Source of the DNA: Lumbricus terrestris
Lineage: Eukaryota > Annelida > Clitellata > Crassiclitellata > Lumbricidae
Reading direction: 5' to 3'
Length of the DNA stretch: 64,000 nt
Assembly (NCBI GenBank): GCA_949752735.1
Contig: OX457046.1
Location: forward strand, 33,234,316 to 33,298,315
Of this stretch, positions 9,931 to 20,069 are shown one piece after another. Below the pieces are notes generated by a model. That model was not told the DNA's origin, ran no database searches, and worked only from the letters and a program-made list of their open reading frames with translations. A program made the translations under genes and the position numbers. Position 1 is the stretch's first letter. The number at the start of each line of letters is the position of its first letter.

Positions 9931-10264
9931 AGTACCACGAGAAAATGGCAAGATGCTCAATTGTTCATTTTCAAAATGCATATTCTATCATCGCAGTACT
10001 GACCAGTAGAGCCCGAAAAAAACAGACAAGAGAAGCTTAAGACGATTACGAAGATCGTTCTAATTCAGGCAGCATATTTTCGTCTATTCCTCTTCACTAC
10101 AACGCAATAACAGGTAAGATGGAATGATTTGCCTTTTGTGCACTTAATGAGATCGACGGAGAAGTAAAACAGGTGCGCTAAAATCGGAAATCGGTGTGAT
10201 TCACGATACGTGTTGATACGAAGAGCAACGTGTTGATACGAAGAGCAGTTCACCACATCAACAA

Positions 10265-10321
10265 GCATCGGTGGTTCAGTGGTAGAATGCTCGCCTGCCA
10301 CGCGGGCGGCCCGGGTTCGAT
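10265..10321 (+). pseudogene. Truncated tRNA-Gly, unit 1 GlyA
   Basis: Matches the first 57 nt of tRNA-Gly(GCC), then jumps from the T loop (GGTTCGAT) into the spacer sequence CGCGGAATTTAG. The lost part is the last 14 nt of the gene and about 210 bp of spacer. The bases CGAT are common to both sides, so a microhomology deletion is likely. It cannot form a T stem or acceptor stem. Confidence 0.95.
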
Positions 10322-10675
10322 CGCGGAATTTAGTGGGTCTCATTGCCCCACCGTCAATACATTTGCCACTATGTTCATTTCCGAATGCATATTGGTCAAC
10401 GCTTCTATGACCGATTTCACCTAAACACGCAGGAGAATAATAATGACTTGAAACCAATTCCTCATCAGCACTCAACAATTTATCTGGAGAAGTTGGAGCA
10501 GAATGTCACAATTTGCAATTGGTTTCCTCAAGAAGCAGACACATATAATAAGAAGAACGATATGAAAACGCCGTTTTTCATAACTTCAGGTTTTTTAAAA
10601 CATCAAACGCATACTTGATCGTCTGTGGGGTCTGTGACAAGCGTTCAAAAGACAAGCAGCCAACGATAATAACAA

Positions 10676-10746
10676 GCATCGGTGGTTCAGTGGTAGAATG
10701 CTCGCCTGCCACGCGGGCGGCCCGGGTTCGATTCCCGGCCGATGCA
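10676..10746 (+). tRNA. tRNA-Gly-GCC: tRNA-Gly(GCC), unit 2 GlyB
   Basis: Intact; TTTT follows two bases after the gene. Confidence 0.97.
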
Positions 10747-11003
10747 CATTTTGATCCTGTTCGTGTGGGGATTGAATGAATAAAGGAGTGTGTTTCGACT
10801 TTTCCCTCAATCAACAGTTTTTCTGTTTTCCAAAATTGAGAGCTTGACCGAATGTGGAGTTTTTTCTTTTCGTATGTTTACAAAAGTGACCTCCCGTCGT
10901 GAAGTGTTCTCCTAAGCGAGTCCGGCGCTAATTTTTTGCTTAAAAAAGCAAACAAAACCAGGAAGAAAAATTGTAACCGACCCCCGGGAATTAGTCGGGT
11001 GTT

Positions 11004-11076
11004 TGCCCAGACCCGGGATTGAACCGGGGACCTTTAGATCTTCAGTCTAACGCTCTCCCAACTGAGCTATCTAGGC
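11004..11076 (-). tRNA. tRNA-Phe-GAA: tRNA-Phe(GAA), unit 2
   Basis: Intact copy; trailer hairpin and TTTTT present. Confidence 0.97.
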
Positions 11077-11422
11077 CGGTGATATCAAACACAACGTTTC
11101 TTCTTGCAAAGCTAACTATATCCAAAATTAAAGCGAAACGATTTGCCAATCTGACTCTGTTGTCTTGAATTCTTGACATTAACAGCGATGAAGAAATATT
11201 CTTACAACATTTATCAGAAGTTTCAAAACACATGCTTGCCCTCTCTTCTTCCGGTAGGCCTATGTCTATCAAAACCATCACAGTTAAAAGTTAAGACACC
11301 GCACATTGCTGGATTAATTAGAATTCAATGATAAATGCCCTAGCTGAATGAAAAGACATTCAGCATTCATGATACGTGCTCTACTTCGGAGTTAAGTTAC
11401 ACGCTACATTTTAAAACGACGT

Positions 11423-11494
11423 TGACCCCGACGTGATTTGAACACGCAACCTTCTGATCTGGAGTCAGACGCGCTACCGTTGCGCCACGGAGTC
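11423..11494 (-). tRNA. tRNA-Trp-CCA: tRNA-Trp(CCA), unit 2
   Basis: Model Trp copy. 72 nt, acceptor GACTCCG/CGGGGTC, A box TGGCGCAACGGTAG, anticodon loop CTCCAGA, B box TGTTCAAATCA, discriminator A. TTTT terminator on the minus strand at 11416-11413. Confidence 0.97.
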
Positions 11495-11775
11495 AGTACA
11501 ACGAGAAACTGGCAAGATGCTCAATTGTTCATTTTCAAAATGCATATTCTATCATCGCAGTAATGACCAGTAAAGCCCGAAAAAAACAGACAAGAGAAGC
11601 TTAAGACTAAGAGAACTCTTCACGAAGGGAGGTCACTTTTGTAAACAAACGAAAAGAAAAACCCCACATTCGGTCAAGCTCTCAATTTTGGAAAACAGAA
11701 AAGCTATTGATTGAGTGAAACAGTCGAAACACACTCCTTTATTCATTCAATCCCCACACGAACAGGATCAAAATG

Positions 11776-11846
11776 TGCATCGGCCGGGAATCGAACCCGG
11801 GCCGCCCGCGTGGCAGGCGAGCATTCTACCACTGAACCACCGATGC
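11776..11846 (-). tRNA. tRNA-Gly-GCC: tRNA-Gly(GCC), unit 2 Gly-
   Basis: Model of the minus-strand Gly slot. The gene body matches the GlyA and GlyB genes, lies in the inverted copy of the GlyB region and has TTTT three bases downstream on its strand. Divergently arranged with GlyA, 231 bp apart. Confidence 0.97.
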
Positions 11847-12019
11847 TTGTTATTATCGTTGGCTGCTTGTTCTAATTCAGGCAGCATATTTTCGTCTATT
11901 CCTCTTCACTACAACACAATGACAGGTAAGATGGAATGATTTGCCTTTTGTGCACTTAATGAGATGGATAGAGAAGCAAAACAAGTGTGCTAAAATCGGA
12001 ACATCTGTGTGATTCATGA

Positions 12020-12060
12020 TACGTGTTGATACGAAGAGCAACGTGTTGATACGAAGAGCA
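12020..12060 (+). promoter_or_regulatory. Duplicated 20-mer upstream of GlyA (model)
   Basis: ACGTGTTGATACGAAGAGCA occurs twice head to tail about 20-60 bp before the GlyA gene in all standard units and in unit 1. Copies upstream of 52836, 62267 and 63998 have it only once. It may affect GlyA transcription, but that is inference. Confidence 0.5.
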
Positions 12061-12077
12061 GTTCACCACATCAACAA

Positions 12078-12148
12078 GCATCGGTGGTTCAGTGGTAGAA
12101 TGCTCGCCTGCCACGCGGGCGGCCCGGGTTCGATTCCCGGCCGATGCA
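12078..12148 (+). tRNA. tRNA-Gly-GCC: tRNA-Gly(GCC), unit 2 GlyA
   Basis: Model of the GlyA slot. Intact 71 nt; preceded by the duplicated 20-mer and followed by CATTTTGATG. Confidence 0.97.
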
Positions 12149-12734
12149 CATTTTGATGCTTTTCATGTAAGGAATCAAGACTGGGATAGAATTCGGTACT
12201 TACTTTTCATGGCACTCATTGTTGCAGGATTGCAAAGTGGGGTTCAACCTAATATTTCTGAATTGCAAGCATATGCGTGCGTACAAGGCAGTTGCTGGTG
12301 TAAAACATGCTCTTCATAATCACTGGACTAACTTTGGCTTCGAATTCAGAGCGATATCAGCAATTTTGACCGATCGCGGAATTTAGTGGGTCTCATTGAC
12401 CCGCCTTCAGTACATTTGCCACTATGTTCATTTCCGAATGCATATTGTTGGTCAACGCTTCTATGACCGATTTCACCTAAACACGCAGGAGAATAATAAT
12501 GACTTGAAACCAATTCCTCATCAGCACTCAACAATTTATCTGGCGAATTTGGAGCAGAATGTCACAATTTGCAATTGGTTTCCTCAAGAAGCAGACAAAA
12601 TGAATATAATAAGAAGAATGATATGAAAACGTCGTTATTCATAACTTCAGGTAGGTAAAACATCAAATGCAAACTTGCTAGTTTGTGGGTCTGTGGCAAG
12701 CGTTCAAAAGACAAGCAGCCAACGATAATAACAA
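12149..12734. other. GlyA-GlyB spacer (model, unit 2/3)
   Basis: A 586-bp spacer beginning with CATTTTGATG (terminator of GlyA). It contains a frame of about 62 codons from ATG 12438 that stays mostly open in diverged units. It ends AACGATAATAACAA before GlyB. No Pol III gene seen inside. Lengths vary by a 25-bp deletion in three units (near 33761, 41977 and 46073). Confidence 0.6.
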
Positions 12735-12975
12735 GCATCGGTGGTTCAGTGGTAGAATGCTCGCCTGCCACGCGGGCGGCCCGGGTTCGATTCCCGGCCG
12801 ATGCACATTTTGATCCTGTTCGTGTGGGGATTGAATGAATAAAGGAGTGTGTTTCGACTTTTCCCTCAATCAACAGTTTTTCTGTTTTCCAAAATTGAGA
12901 GCTTGACCGAATGTGGAGTTTTTTCTTTTCGTATGTTTACAAAAGTGACCTCCCGTCGTGAAGTGTTCTCCTAAG
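12711..12975 (+). repeat. Inverted-repeat arm around GlyB (model, unit 3)
   Basis: From ACAAGCAGCCAACGATAATA through the GlyB gene to TTCTCCTAAG. The reverse complement, with scattered differences, is present at 13656-13920 around the Gly- gene of the same unit. Each of the 21 units with a Gly- gene has such a pair, with about 680 bp between arms. Confidence 0.9.
12735..12805 (+). tRNA. tRNA-Gly-GCC: tRNA-Gly(GCC), unit 3 GlyB
   Basis: Model of the GlyB slot in standard units; intact T stem (CCGGG/CCCGG). TTTT at 12808-12811. Confidence 0.97.
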
Positions 12976-13017
12976 CGAGTCCGGCGCTAATTTTTTGCTT
13001 AAAAAAGCAAACAAAAC

Positions 13018-13062
13018 CAGGAAGAAAAATTGTAACCGACCCCCGGGAATTAGTCGGGTGTT
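13018..13062 (-). ncRNA. Conserved pre-tRNA-Phe trailer with hairpin (model)
   Basis: Downstream of tRNA-Phe on its own strand, every unit has CCGAC, a 12-base loop containing CCCGGG, and GTCGG (a 5-bp hairpin). A T run (TTTTT, or TTTT in diverged units) follows about 35 nt after the tRNA end. The hairpin looks unchanged even in units whose flanks have diverged. It would form the 3' trailer of the precursor; a separate stable RNA is speculation. Confidence 0.45.
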
Positions 13063-13135
13063 TGCCCAGACCCGGGATTGAACCGGGGACCTTTAGATCT
13101 TCAGTCTAACGCTCTCCCAACTGAGCTATCTAGGC
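13063..13135 (-). tRNA. tRNA-Phe-GAA: tRNA-Phe(GAA), unit 3
   Basis: Intact copy. Confidence 0.97.
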
Positions 13136-13471
13136 CGGTGATATCAAACACAACGTTCCTTCTTGCAAAGCTAGCTATATCCAAAATTAAAGCGAAACGA
13201 TTTGCCAATCTGACTCTGTTGTCTTGAATTCTTGACATTAACAGCGATGAAGAAATATTCTTACAACATTTATCAGAAGTTTCAAAACACATGCTTGCCC
13301 TCTCTTCTTCCGGTCTATCAAAACCATCACAGTTAAAAGTTAAGCTACCGCACATTGCTGGATTAATTAGAATTCAATGATAAATGCCCTAGCTGAATGA
13401 AAAGACATTCAGCATTCATGATACGTGCTCTACTTCGGAGTTAAGTTACACGCTACATTTTAAAACGACGT
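13136..13471. other. Phe-Trp spacer (model, unit 3)
   Basis: AT-rich spacer between two minus-strand genes, serving as the upstream region of Phe. It carries GGATATAG on the minus strand roughly 45 bp upstream of tRNA-Phe (TATA-like). A 10-bp segment TAGGCCTATG is absent in units 3 and 5 and present in the other standard units. Confidence 0.5.
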
Positions 13472-13543
13472 TGACCCCGACGTGATTTGAACACGCAACC
13501 TTCTGATCTGGAGTCAGACGCGCTACCGTTGCGCCACGGAGTC
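13472..13543 (-). tRNA. tRNA-Trp-CCA: tRNA-Trp(CCA), unit 3
   Basis: Intact; 10 bp closer to Phe than in most units. Confidence 0.97.
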
Positions 13544-13655
13544 AGTACAACGAGAAACTGGCAAGATGCTCAATTGTTCATTTTCAAAATGCATATTCTA
13601 TCATCGCAGTAATGACCAGTAAAGCCCGAAAAAAACAGACAAGAGAAGCTTAAGA

Positions 13656-13920
13656 CTAAGAGAACTCTTCACGAAGGGAGGTCACTTTTGTAAACAAACG
13701 AAAAGAAAAAACCCCACATTCGGTCAAGCTCTCAATTTTGGAAAACAGAAAAGCTATTGATTGAGTGAAACAGTCGAAACACACTCCTTTATTCATTCAA
13801 TCCCCACACGAACAGGATCAAAATTTGCATCGGCCGGGAATCGAACCCGGGCCGCCCGCGTGGCAGGCGAGCATTCTACCACTGAACCACCGATGCTTGT
13901 TATTATCGTTGGCTGCTTGT
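13656..13920 (-). repeat. Inverted-repeat arm around Gly- (model, unit 3)
   Basis: Inverted copy of the GlyB region including 5' and 3' flanks. It lies between AAGCTTAAGA and TTCTAATTCAGG, where diverged units have only a short GATTACGAAGATCG segment; this marks the insertion point of the duplicate. Confidence 0.9.
13826..13896 (-). tRNA. tRNA-Gly-GCC: tRNA-Gly(GCC), unit 3 Gly-
   Basis: Gene intact; the base after the discriminator differs (trailer AATTTTG instead of CATTTTG). Confidence 0.96.
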
Positions 13921-14127
13921 TCTAATTCAGGAAGCATATTTTCGTCTATTCCTCTTCACTACAACACAATGACAGGTAAGATGGAATGATTTGCCTTTTG
14001 TGCACTTAATGAGATGGATAGAGAAGCAAAACAAGTGTGCTAAAATCGGAACATCTGTGTGATTCATGATACGTGTTGATACGAAGAGCAACGTGTTGAT
14101 ACGAAGAGCAGTTCACCACATCAACAA

Positions 14128-14198
14128 GCATCGGTGGTTCAGTGGTAGAATGCTCGCCTGCCACGCGGGCGGCCCGGGTTCGATTCCCGGCCGATGCA
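14128..14198 (+). tRNA. tRNA-Gly-GCC: tRNA-Gly(GCC), unit 3 GlyA
   Basis: Intact copy. Confidence 0.97.
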
Positions 14199-14784
14199 CA
14201 TTTTGATGCTTTTCATGTAAGGAATCAAGACTGGGATAGAATTCGGTACTTACTTTTCATGGCACTCATTGTTGCAGGATTGCAAAGTGGGGTTCAACCT
14301 AATATTTCTGAATTGCAAGCATATGCGTGCGTACAAGGCAGTTGCTGGTGTAAAACATGCTCTTCATAATCACTGGACTAAGTTTGGCTTCGAATTCAGA
14401 GCGATATCAGCAATTTTGACCGATCGCGGAATTTAGTGGGTCTCATTGACCCGCCTTCAGTACATTTGCCACTATGTTCATTTCCGAATGCATATTGTTG
14501 GTCAACGCTTCTATGACCGATTTCACCTAAACACGCAGGAGAATAATAATGACTTGAAACCAATTCCTCATCAGCACTCAACAATTTATCTGGCGAATTT
14601 GGAGCAGAATGTCACAATTTGCAATTGGTTTCCTCAAGAAGCAGACAAAATGAATATAATAAGAAGAATGATATGAAAACGTCGTTATTCATAACTTCAG
14701 GTAGGTAAAACATCAAATGCAAACTTGCTAGTTTGTGGGTCTGTGACAAGCGTTCAAAAGACAAGCAGCCAACGATAATAACAA

Positions 14785-14855
14785 GCATCGGTGGTTCAGT
14801 GGTAGAATGCTCGCCTGCCACGCGGGCGGCCCTGGTTCGATTCCCGGCCGATGCA
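14785..14855 (+). tRNA. tRNA-Gly-GCC: tRNA-Gly(GCC), unit 4 GlyB, T-stem variant
   Basis: GGCCCTGGTTCG instead of GGCCCGGGTTCG: G51 is U, giving a U51-C63 mismatch in the middle of the T stem. B box core kept. The same change is in units 5, 6, 8, 10 and 16. Confidence 0.85.
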
Positions 14856-15113
14856 CATTTTGATCCTGTTCGTGTGGGGATTGAATGAATAAAGGAGTGT
14901 GTTTCGACTTTTCCCTCAATCAACAGTTTTTCTGTTTTCCAAAATTGAGAGCTTGACCGAATGTGGAGTTTTTTTCTTTTCGTATGTTTACAAAAGTGAC
15001 CTCCCGTCGTGAAGTGTTCTCCTAAGCGAGTCCGGCGCTAATTTTTTGCTTAAAAAAGCAAACAAAACCAGGAAGAAAAATTGTAACCGACCCCCGGGAA
15101 TTAGTCGGGTGTT

Positions 15114-15186
15114 TGCCCAGACCCGGGATTGAACCGGGGACCTTTAGATCTTCAGTCTAACGCTCTCCCAACTGAGCTATCTAGGC
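15114..15186 (-). tRNA. tRNA-Phe-GAA: tRNA-Phe(GAA), unit 4
   Basis: Intact copy. Confidence 0.97.
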
Positions 15187-15532
15187 CGGTGATATCAAAC
15201 ACAACGTTTCTTCTTGCAAAGCTAGCTATATCCAAAATTAAAGCGAAACGATTTGCCAATCTGACTCTGTTGTCTTGAATTCTTGACATTAACAGCGATG
15301 AAGAAATATTCTTACAACATTTATCAGAAGTTTCAAAACACATGCTTGCCCTCTCTTCTTCCGGTAGGCCTATGTCTATCAAAACCATCACAGTTAAAAG
15401 TTAAGCTACCGCACATTGCTGGATTAATTAGAATTCAATGATAAATGCCCTAGCTGAATGAAAAGACATTCAGCATTCATGATACGTGCTCTACTTCGGA
15501 GTTAAGTTACACGCTACATTTTAAAACGACGT

Positions 15533-15604
15533 TGACCCCGACGTGATTTGAACACGCAACCTTCTGATCTGGAGTCAGACGCGCTACCGTTGCGCCACGG
15601 AGTC
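15533..15604 (-). tRNA. tRNA-Trp-CCA: tRNA-Trp(CCA), unit 4
   Basis: Intact copy. Confidence 0.97.
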
Positions 15605-15886
15605 AGTACAACGAGAAACTGGCAAGATGCTCAATTGTTCATTTTCAAAATGCATATTCTATCATCGCAGTAATGACCAGTAAAGCCCGAAAAAAACAGA
15701 CAAGAGAAGCTTAAGACTAAGAGAACTCTTCACGAAGGGAGGTCACTTTTGTAAACAAACGAAAAGAAAAAACCCCACATTCGGTCAAGCTCTCAATTTT
15801 GGAAAACAGAAAAGCTATTGATTGAGTGAAACAGTCGAAACACACTCCTTTATTCATTCAATCCCCACACGAACAGGATCAAAATT

Positions 15887-15957
15887 TGCATCGGCCGGGA
15901 ATCGAACCCGGGCCGCCCGCGTGGCAGGCGAGCATTCTACCACTGAACCACCGATGC
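15887..15957 (-). tRNA. tRNA-Gly-GCC: tRNA-Gly(GCC), unit 4 Gly-
   Basis: Intact; AATTTTG trailer as in unit 3. Confidence 0.96.
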
Positions 15958-16188
15958 TTGTTATTATCGTTGGCTGCTTGTTCTAATTCAGGAAGCATAT
16001 TTTCGTCTATTCCTCTTCACTACAACACAATGACAGGTAAGATGGAATGATTTGCCTTTTGTGCACTTAATGAGATGGATAGAGAAGCAAAACAAGTGTG
16101 CTAAAATCGGAACATCTGTGTGATTCATGATACGTGTTGATACGAAGAGCAACGTGTTGATACGAAGAGCAGTTCACCACATCAACAA

Positions 16189-16259
16189 GCATCGGTGGTT
16201 CAGTGGTAGAATGCTCGCCTGCCACGCGGGCGGCCCGGGTTCGATTCCCGGCCGATGCA
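16189..16259 (+). tRNA. tRNA-Gly-GCC: tRNA-Gly(GCC), unit 4 GlyA
   Basis: Intact copy. Confidence 0.97.
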
Positions 16260-16845
16260 CATTTTGATGCTTTTCATGTAAGGAATCAAGACTGGGATAG
16301 AATTCGGTACTTACTTTTCATGGCACTCATTGTTGCAGGATTGCAAAGTGGGGTTCAACCTAATATTTCTGAATTGCAAGCATATGCGTGCGTACAAGGC
16401 AGTTGCTGGTGTAAAACATGCTCTTCATAATCACTGGACTAAGTTTGGCTTCGAATTCAGAGCGATATCAGCAATTTTGACCGATCGCGGAATTTAGTGG
16501 GTCTCATTGACCCGCCTTCAGTACATTTGCCACTATGTTCATTTCCGAATGCATATTGTTGGTCAACGCTTCTATGACCGATTTCACCTAAACACGCAGG
16601 AGAATAATAATGACTTGAAACCAATTCCTCATCAGCACTCAACAATTTATCTGGCGAATTTGGAGCAGAATGTCACAATTTGCAATTGGTTTCCTCAAGA
16701 AGCAGACAAAATGAATATAATAAGAAGAATGATATGAAAACGTCGTTATTCATAACTTCAGGTAGGTAAAACATCAAATGCAAACTTGCTAGTTTGTGGG
16801 TCTGTGACAAGCGTTCAAAAGACAAGCAGCCAACGATAATAACAA

Positions 16846-16916
16846 GCATCGGTGGTTCAGTGGTAGAATGCTCGCCTGCCACGCGGGCGGCCCTGGTTCG
16901 ATTCCCGGCCGATGCA
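16846..16916 (+). tRNA. tRNA-Gly-GCC: tRNA-Gly(GCC), unit 5 GlyB, T-stem variant
   Basis: Carries the shared U51-C63 mismatch. Confidence 0.85.
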
Positions 16917-17174
16917 CATTTTGATCCTGTTCGTGTGGGGATTGAATGAATAAAGGAGTGTGTTTCGACTTTTCCCTCAATCAACAGTTTTTCTGTTTTC
17001 CAAAATTGAGAGCTTGACCGAATGTGGAGTTTTTTTCTTTTCGTATGTTTACAAAAGTGACCTCCCGTCGTGAAGTGTTCTCCTAAGCGAGTCCGGCGCT
17101 AATTTTTTGCTTAAAAAAGCAAACAAAACCAGGAAGAAAAATTGTAACCGACCCCCGGGAATTAGTCGGGTGTT

Positions 17175-17247
17175 TGCCCAGACCCGGGATTGAACCGGGG
17201 ACCTTTAGATCTTCAGTCTAACGCTCTCCCAACTGAGCTATCTAGGC
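17175..17247 (-). tRNA. tRNA-Phe-GAA: tRNA-Phe(GAA), unit 5
   Basis: Intact copy. Confidence 0.97.
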
Positions 17248-17583
17248 CGGTGATATCAAACACAACGTTCCTTCTTGCAAAGCTAGCTATATCCAAAATT
17301 AAAGCGAAACGATTTGCCAATCTGACTCTGTTGTCTTGAATTCTTGACATTAACAGCGATGAAGAAATATTCTTACAACATTTATCAGAAGTTTCAAAAC
17401 ACATGCTTGCCCTCTCTTCTTCCGGTCTATCAAAACCATCACAGTTAAAAGTTAAGCTACCGCACATTGCTGGATTAATTAGAATTCAATGATAAATGCC
17501 CTAGCTGAATGAAAAGACATTCAGCATTCATGATACGTGCTCTACTTCGGAGTTAAGTTACACGCTACATTTTAAAACGACGT

Positions 17584-17655
17584 TGACCCCGACGTGATTT
17601 GAACACGCAACCTTCTGATCTGGAGTCAGACGCGCTACCGTTGCGCCACGGAGTC
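17584..17655 (-). tRNA. tRNA-Trp-CCA: tRNA-Trp(CCA), unit 5
   Basis: Intact; spacing to Phe is 10 bp short, as in unit 3. Confidence 0.97.
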
Positions 17656-17937
17656 AGTACAACGAGAAACTGGCAAGATGCTCAATTGTTCATTTTCAAA
17701 ATGCATATTCTATCATCGCAGTAATGACCAGTAAAGCCCGAAAAAAACAGACAAGAGAAGCTTAAGACTAAGAGAACTCTTCACGAAGGGAGGTCACTTT
17801 TGTAAACAAACGAAAAGAAAAAACCCCACATTCGGTCAAGCTCTCAATTTTGGAAAACAGAAAAGCTATTGATTGAGTGAAACAGTCGAAACACACTCCT
17901 TTATTCATTCAATCCCCACACGAACAGGATCAAAATT

Positions 17938-18008
17938 TGCATCGGCCGGGAATCGAACCCGGGCCGCCCGCGTGGCAGGCGAGCATTCTACCACTGAACC
18001 ACCGATGC
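17938..18008 (-). tRNA. tRNA-Gly-GCC: tRNA-Gly(GCC), unit 5 Gly-
   Basis: Intact; AATTTTG trailer. Confidence 0.96.
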
Positions 18009-18239
18009 TTGTTATTATCGTTGGCTGCTTGTTCTAATTCAGGAAGCATATTTTCGTCTATTCCTCTTCACTACAACACAATGACAGGTAAGATGGAATG
18101 ATTTGCCTTTTGTGCACTTAATGAGATGGATAGAGAAGCAAAACAAGTGTGCTAAAATCGGAACATCTGTGTGATTCATGATACGTGTTGATACGAAGAG
18201 CAACGTGTTGATACGAAGAGCAGTTCACCACATCAACAA

Positions 18240-18310
18240 GCATCGGTGGTTCAGTGGTAGAATGCTCGCCTGCCACGCGGGCGGCCCGGGTTCGATTCCC
18301 GGCCGATGCA
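18240..18310 (+). tRNA. tRNA-Gly-GCC: tRNA-Gly(GCC), unit 5 GlyA
   Basis: Intact copy. Confidence 0.97.
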
Positions 18311-18896
18311 CATTTTGATGCTTTTCATGTAAGGAATCAAGACTGGGATAGAATTCGGTACTTACTTTTCATGGCACTCATTGTTGCAGGATTGCAAAGT
18401 GGGGTTCAACCTAATATTTCTGAATTGCAAGCATATGCGTGCGTACAAGGCAGTTGCTGGTGTAAAACATGCTCTTCATAATCACTGGACTAAGTTTGGC
18501 TTCGAATTCAGAGCGATATCAGCAATTTTGACCGATCGCGGAATTTAGTGGGTCTCATTGACCCGCCTTCAGTACATTTGCCACTATGTTCATTTCCGAA
18601 TGCATATTGTTGGTCAACGCTTCTATGACCGATTTCACCTAAACACGCAGGAGAATAATAATGACTTGAAACCAATTCCTCATCAGCACTCAACAATTTA
18701 TCTGGCGAATTTGGAGCAGAATGTCACAATTTGCAATTGGTTTCCTCAAGAAGCAGACAAAATGAATATAATAAGAAGAATGATATGAAAACGTCGTTAT
18801 TCATAACTTCAGGTAGGTAAAACATCAAATGCAAACTTGCTAGTTTGTGGGTCTGTGACAAGCGTTCAAAAGACAAGCAGCCAACGATAATAACAA

Positions 18897-18967
18897 GCAT
18901 CGGTGGTTCAGTGGTAGAATGCTCGCCTGCCACGCGGGCGGCCCTGGTTCGATTCCCGGCCGATGCA
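18897..18967 (+). tRNA. tRNA-Gly-GCC: tRNA-Gly(GCC), unit 6 GlyB, T-stem variant
   Basis: Carries the shared U51-C63 mismatch. Confidence 0.85.
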
Positions 18968-19225
18968 CATTTTGATCCTGTTCGTGTGGGGATTGAATGA
19001 ATAAAGGAGTGTGTTTCGACTTTTCCCTCAATCAACAGTTTTTCTGTTTTCCAAAATTGAGAGCTTGACCGAATGTGGAGTTTTTTTCTTTTCGTATGTT
19101 TACAAAAGTGACCTCCCGTCGTGAAGTGTTCTCCTAAGCGAGTCCGGCGCTAATTTTTTGCTTAAAAAAGCAAACAAAACCAGGAAGAAAAATTGTAACC
19201 GACCCCCGGGAATTAGTCGGGTGTT

Positions 19226-19298
19226 TGCCCAGACCCGGGATTGAACCGGGGACCTTTAGATCTTCAGTCTAACGCTCTCCCAACTGAGCTATCTAGGC
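19226..19298 (-). tRNA. tRNA-Phe-GAA: tRNA-Phe(GAA), unit 6
   Basis: Intact copy. Confidence 0.97.
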
Positions 19299-19644
19299 CG
19301 GTGATATCAAACACAACGTTCCTTCTTGCAAAGCTAGCTATATCCAAAATTAAAGCGAAACGATTGGCCAATCTGACTCTGTTGTCTTGAATTCTTGACA
19401 TTAACAGCGATGAAGAAATATTCTTACAACATTTATCAGAAGTTTCAAAACACATGCTTGCCCTCTCTTCTTCCGGTAGGCCTATGTCTATCAAAACCAT
19501 CACAGTTAAAAGTTAAGCTACCGCACATTGCTGGATTAATTAGAATTCAATGATAAATGCCCTAGCTGAATGAAAAGACATTCAGCATTCATGATACGTG
19601 CTCTACTTCGGAGTTAAGTTACACGCTACATTTTAAAACGACGT

Positions 19645-19716
19645 TGACCCCGACGTGATTTGAACACGCAACCTTCTGATCTGGAGTCAGACGCGCTACC
19701 GTTGCGCCACGGAGTC
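19645..19716 (-). tRNA. tRNA-Trp-CCA: tRNA-Trp(CCA), unit 6
   Basis: Intact copy. Confidence 0.97.
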
Positions 19717-19998
19717 AGTACAACGAGAAACTGGCAAGATGCTCAATTGTTCATTTTCAAAATGCATATTCTATCATCGCAGTAATGACCAGTAAAGCCC
19801 GAAAAAAACAGACAAGAGAAGCTTAAGACTAAGAGAACTCTTCACGAAGGGAGGTCACTTTTGTAAACAAACGAAAAGAAAAAACCCCACATTCGGTCAA
19901 GCTCTCAATTTTGGAAAACAGAAAAGCTATTGATTGAGTGAAACAGTCGAAACACACTCCTTTATTCATTCAATCCCCACACGAACAGGACCAAAATG

Positions 19999-20069
19999 TG
20001 CATCGGCCGGGAATCGAACCCGGGCCGCCCGCGTGGCAGGCGAGCATTCTACCACTGAACCACCGATGC
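19999..20069 (-). tRNA. tRNA-Gly-GCC: tRNA-Gly(GCC), unit 6 Gly-
   Basis: Intact; downstream flank reads GGTCCTG instead of GATCCTG, shared with unit 8. Confidence 0.97.

Noticed and set aside
10065..10478. 137-codon minus-strand frame
   Set aside because: It crosses the truncated Gly gene and spacers on both sides; no homologous frame of that length in other units.
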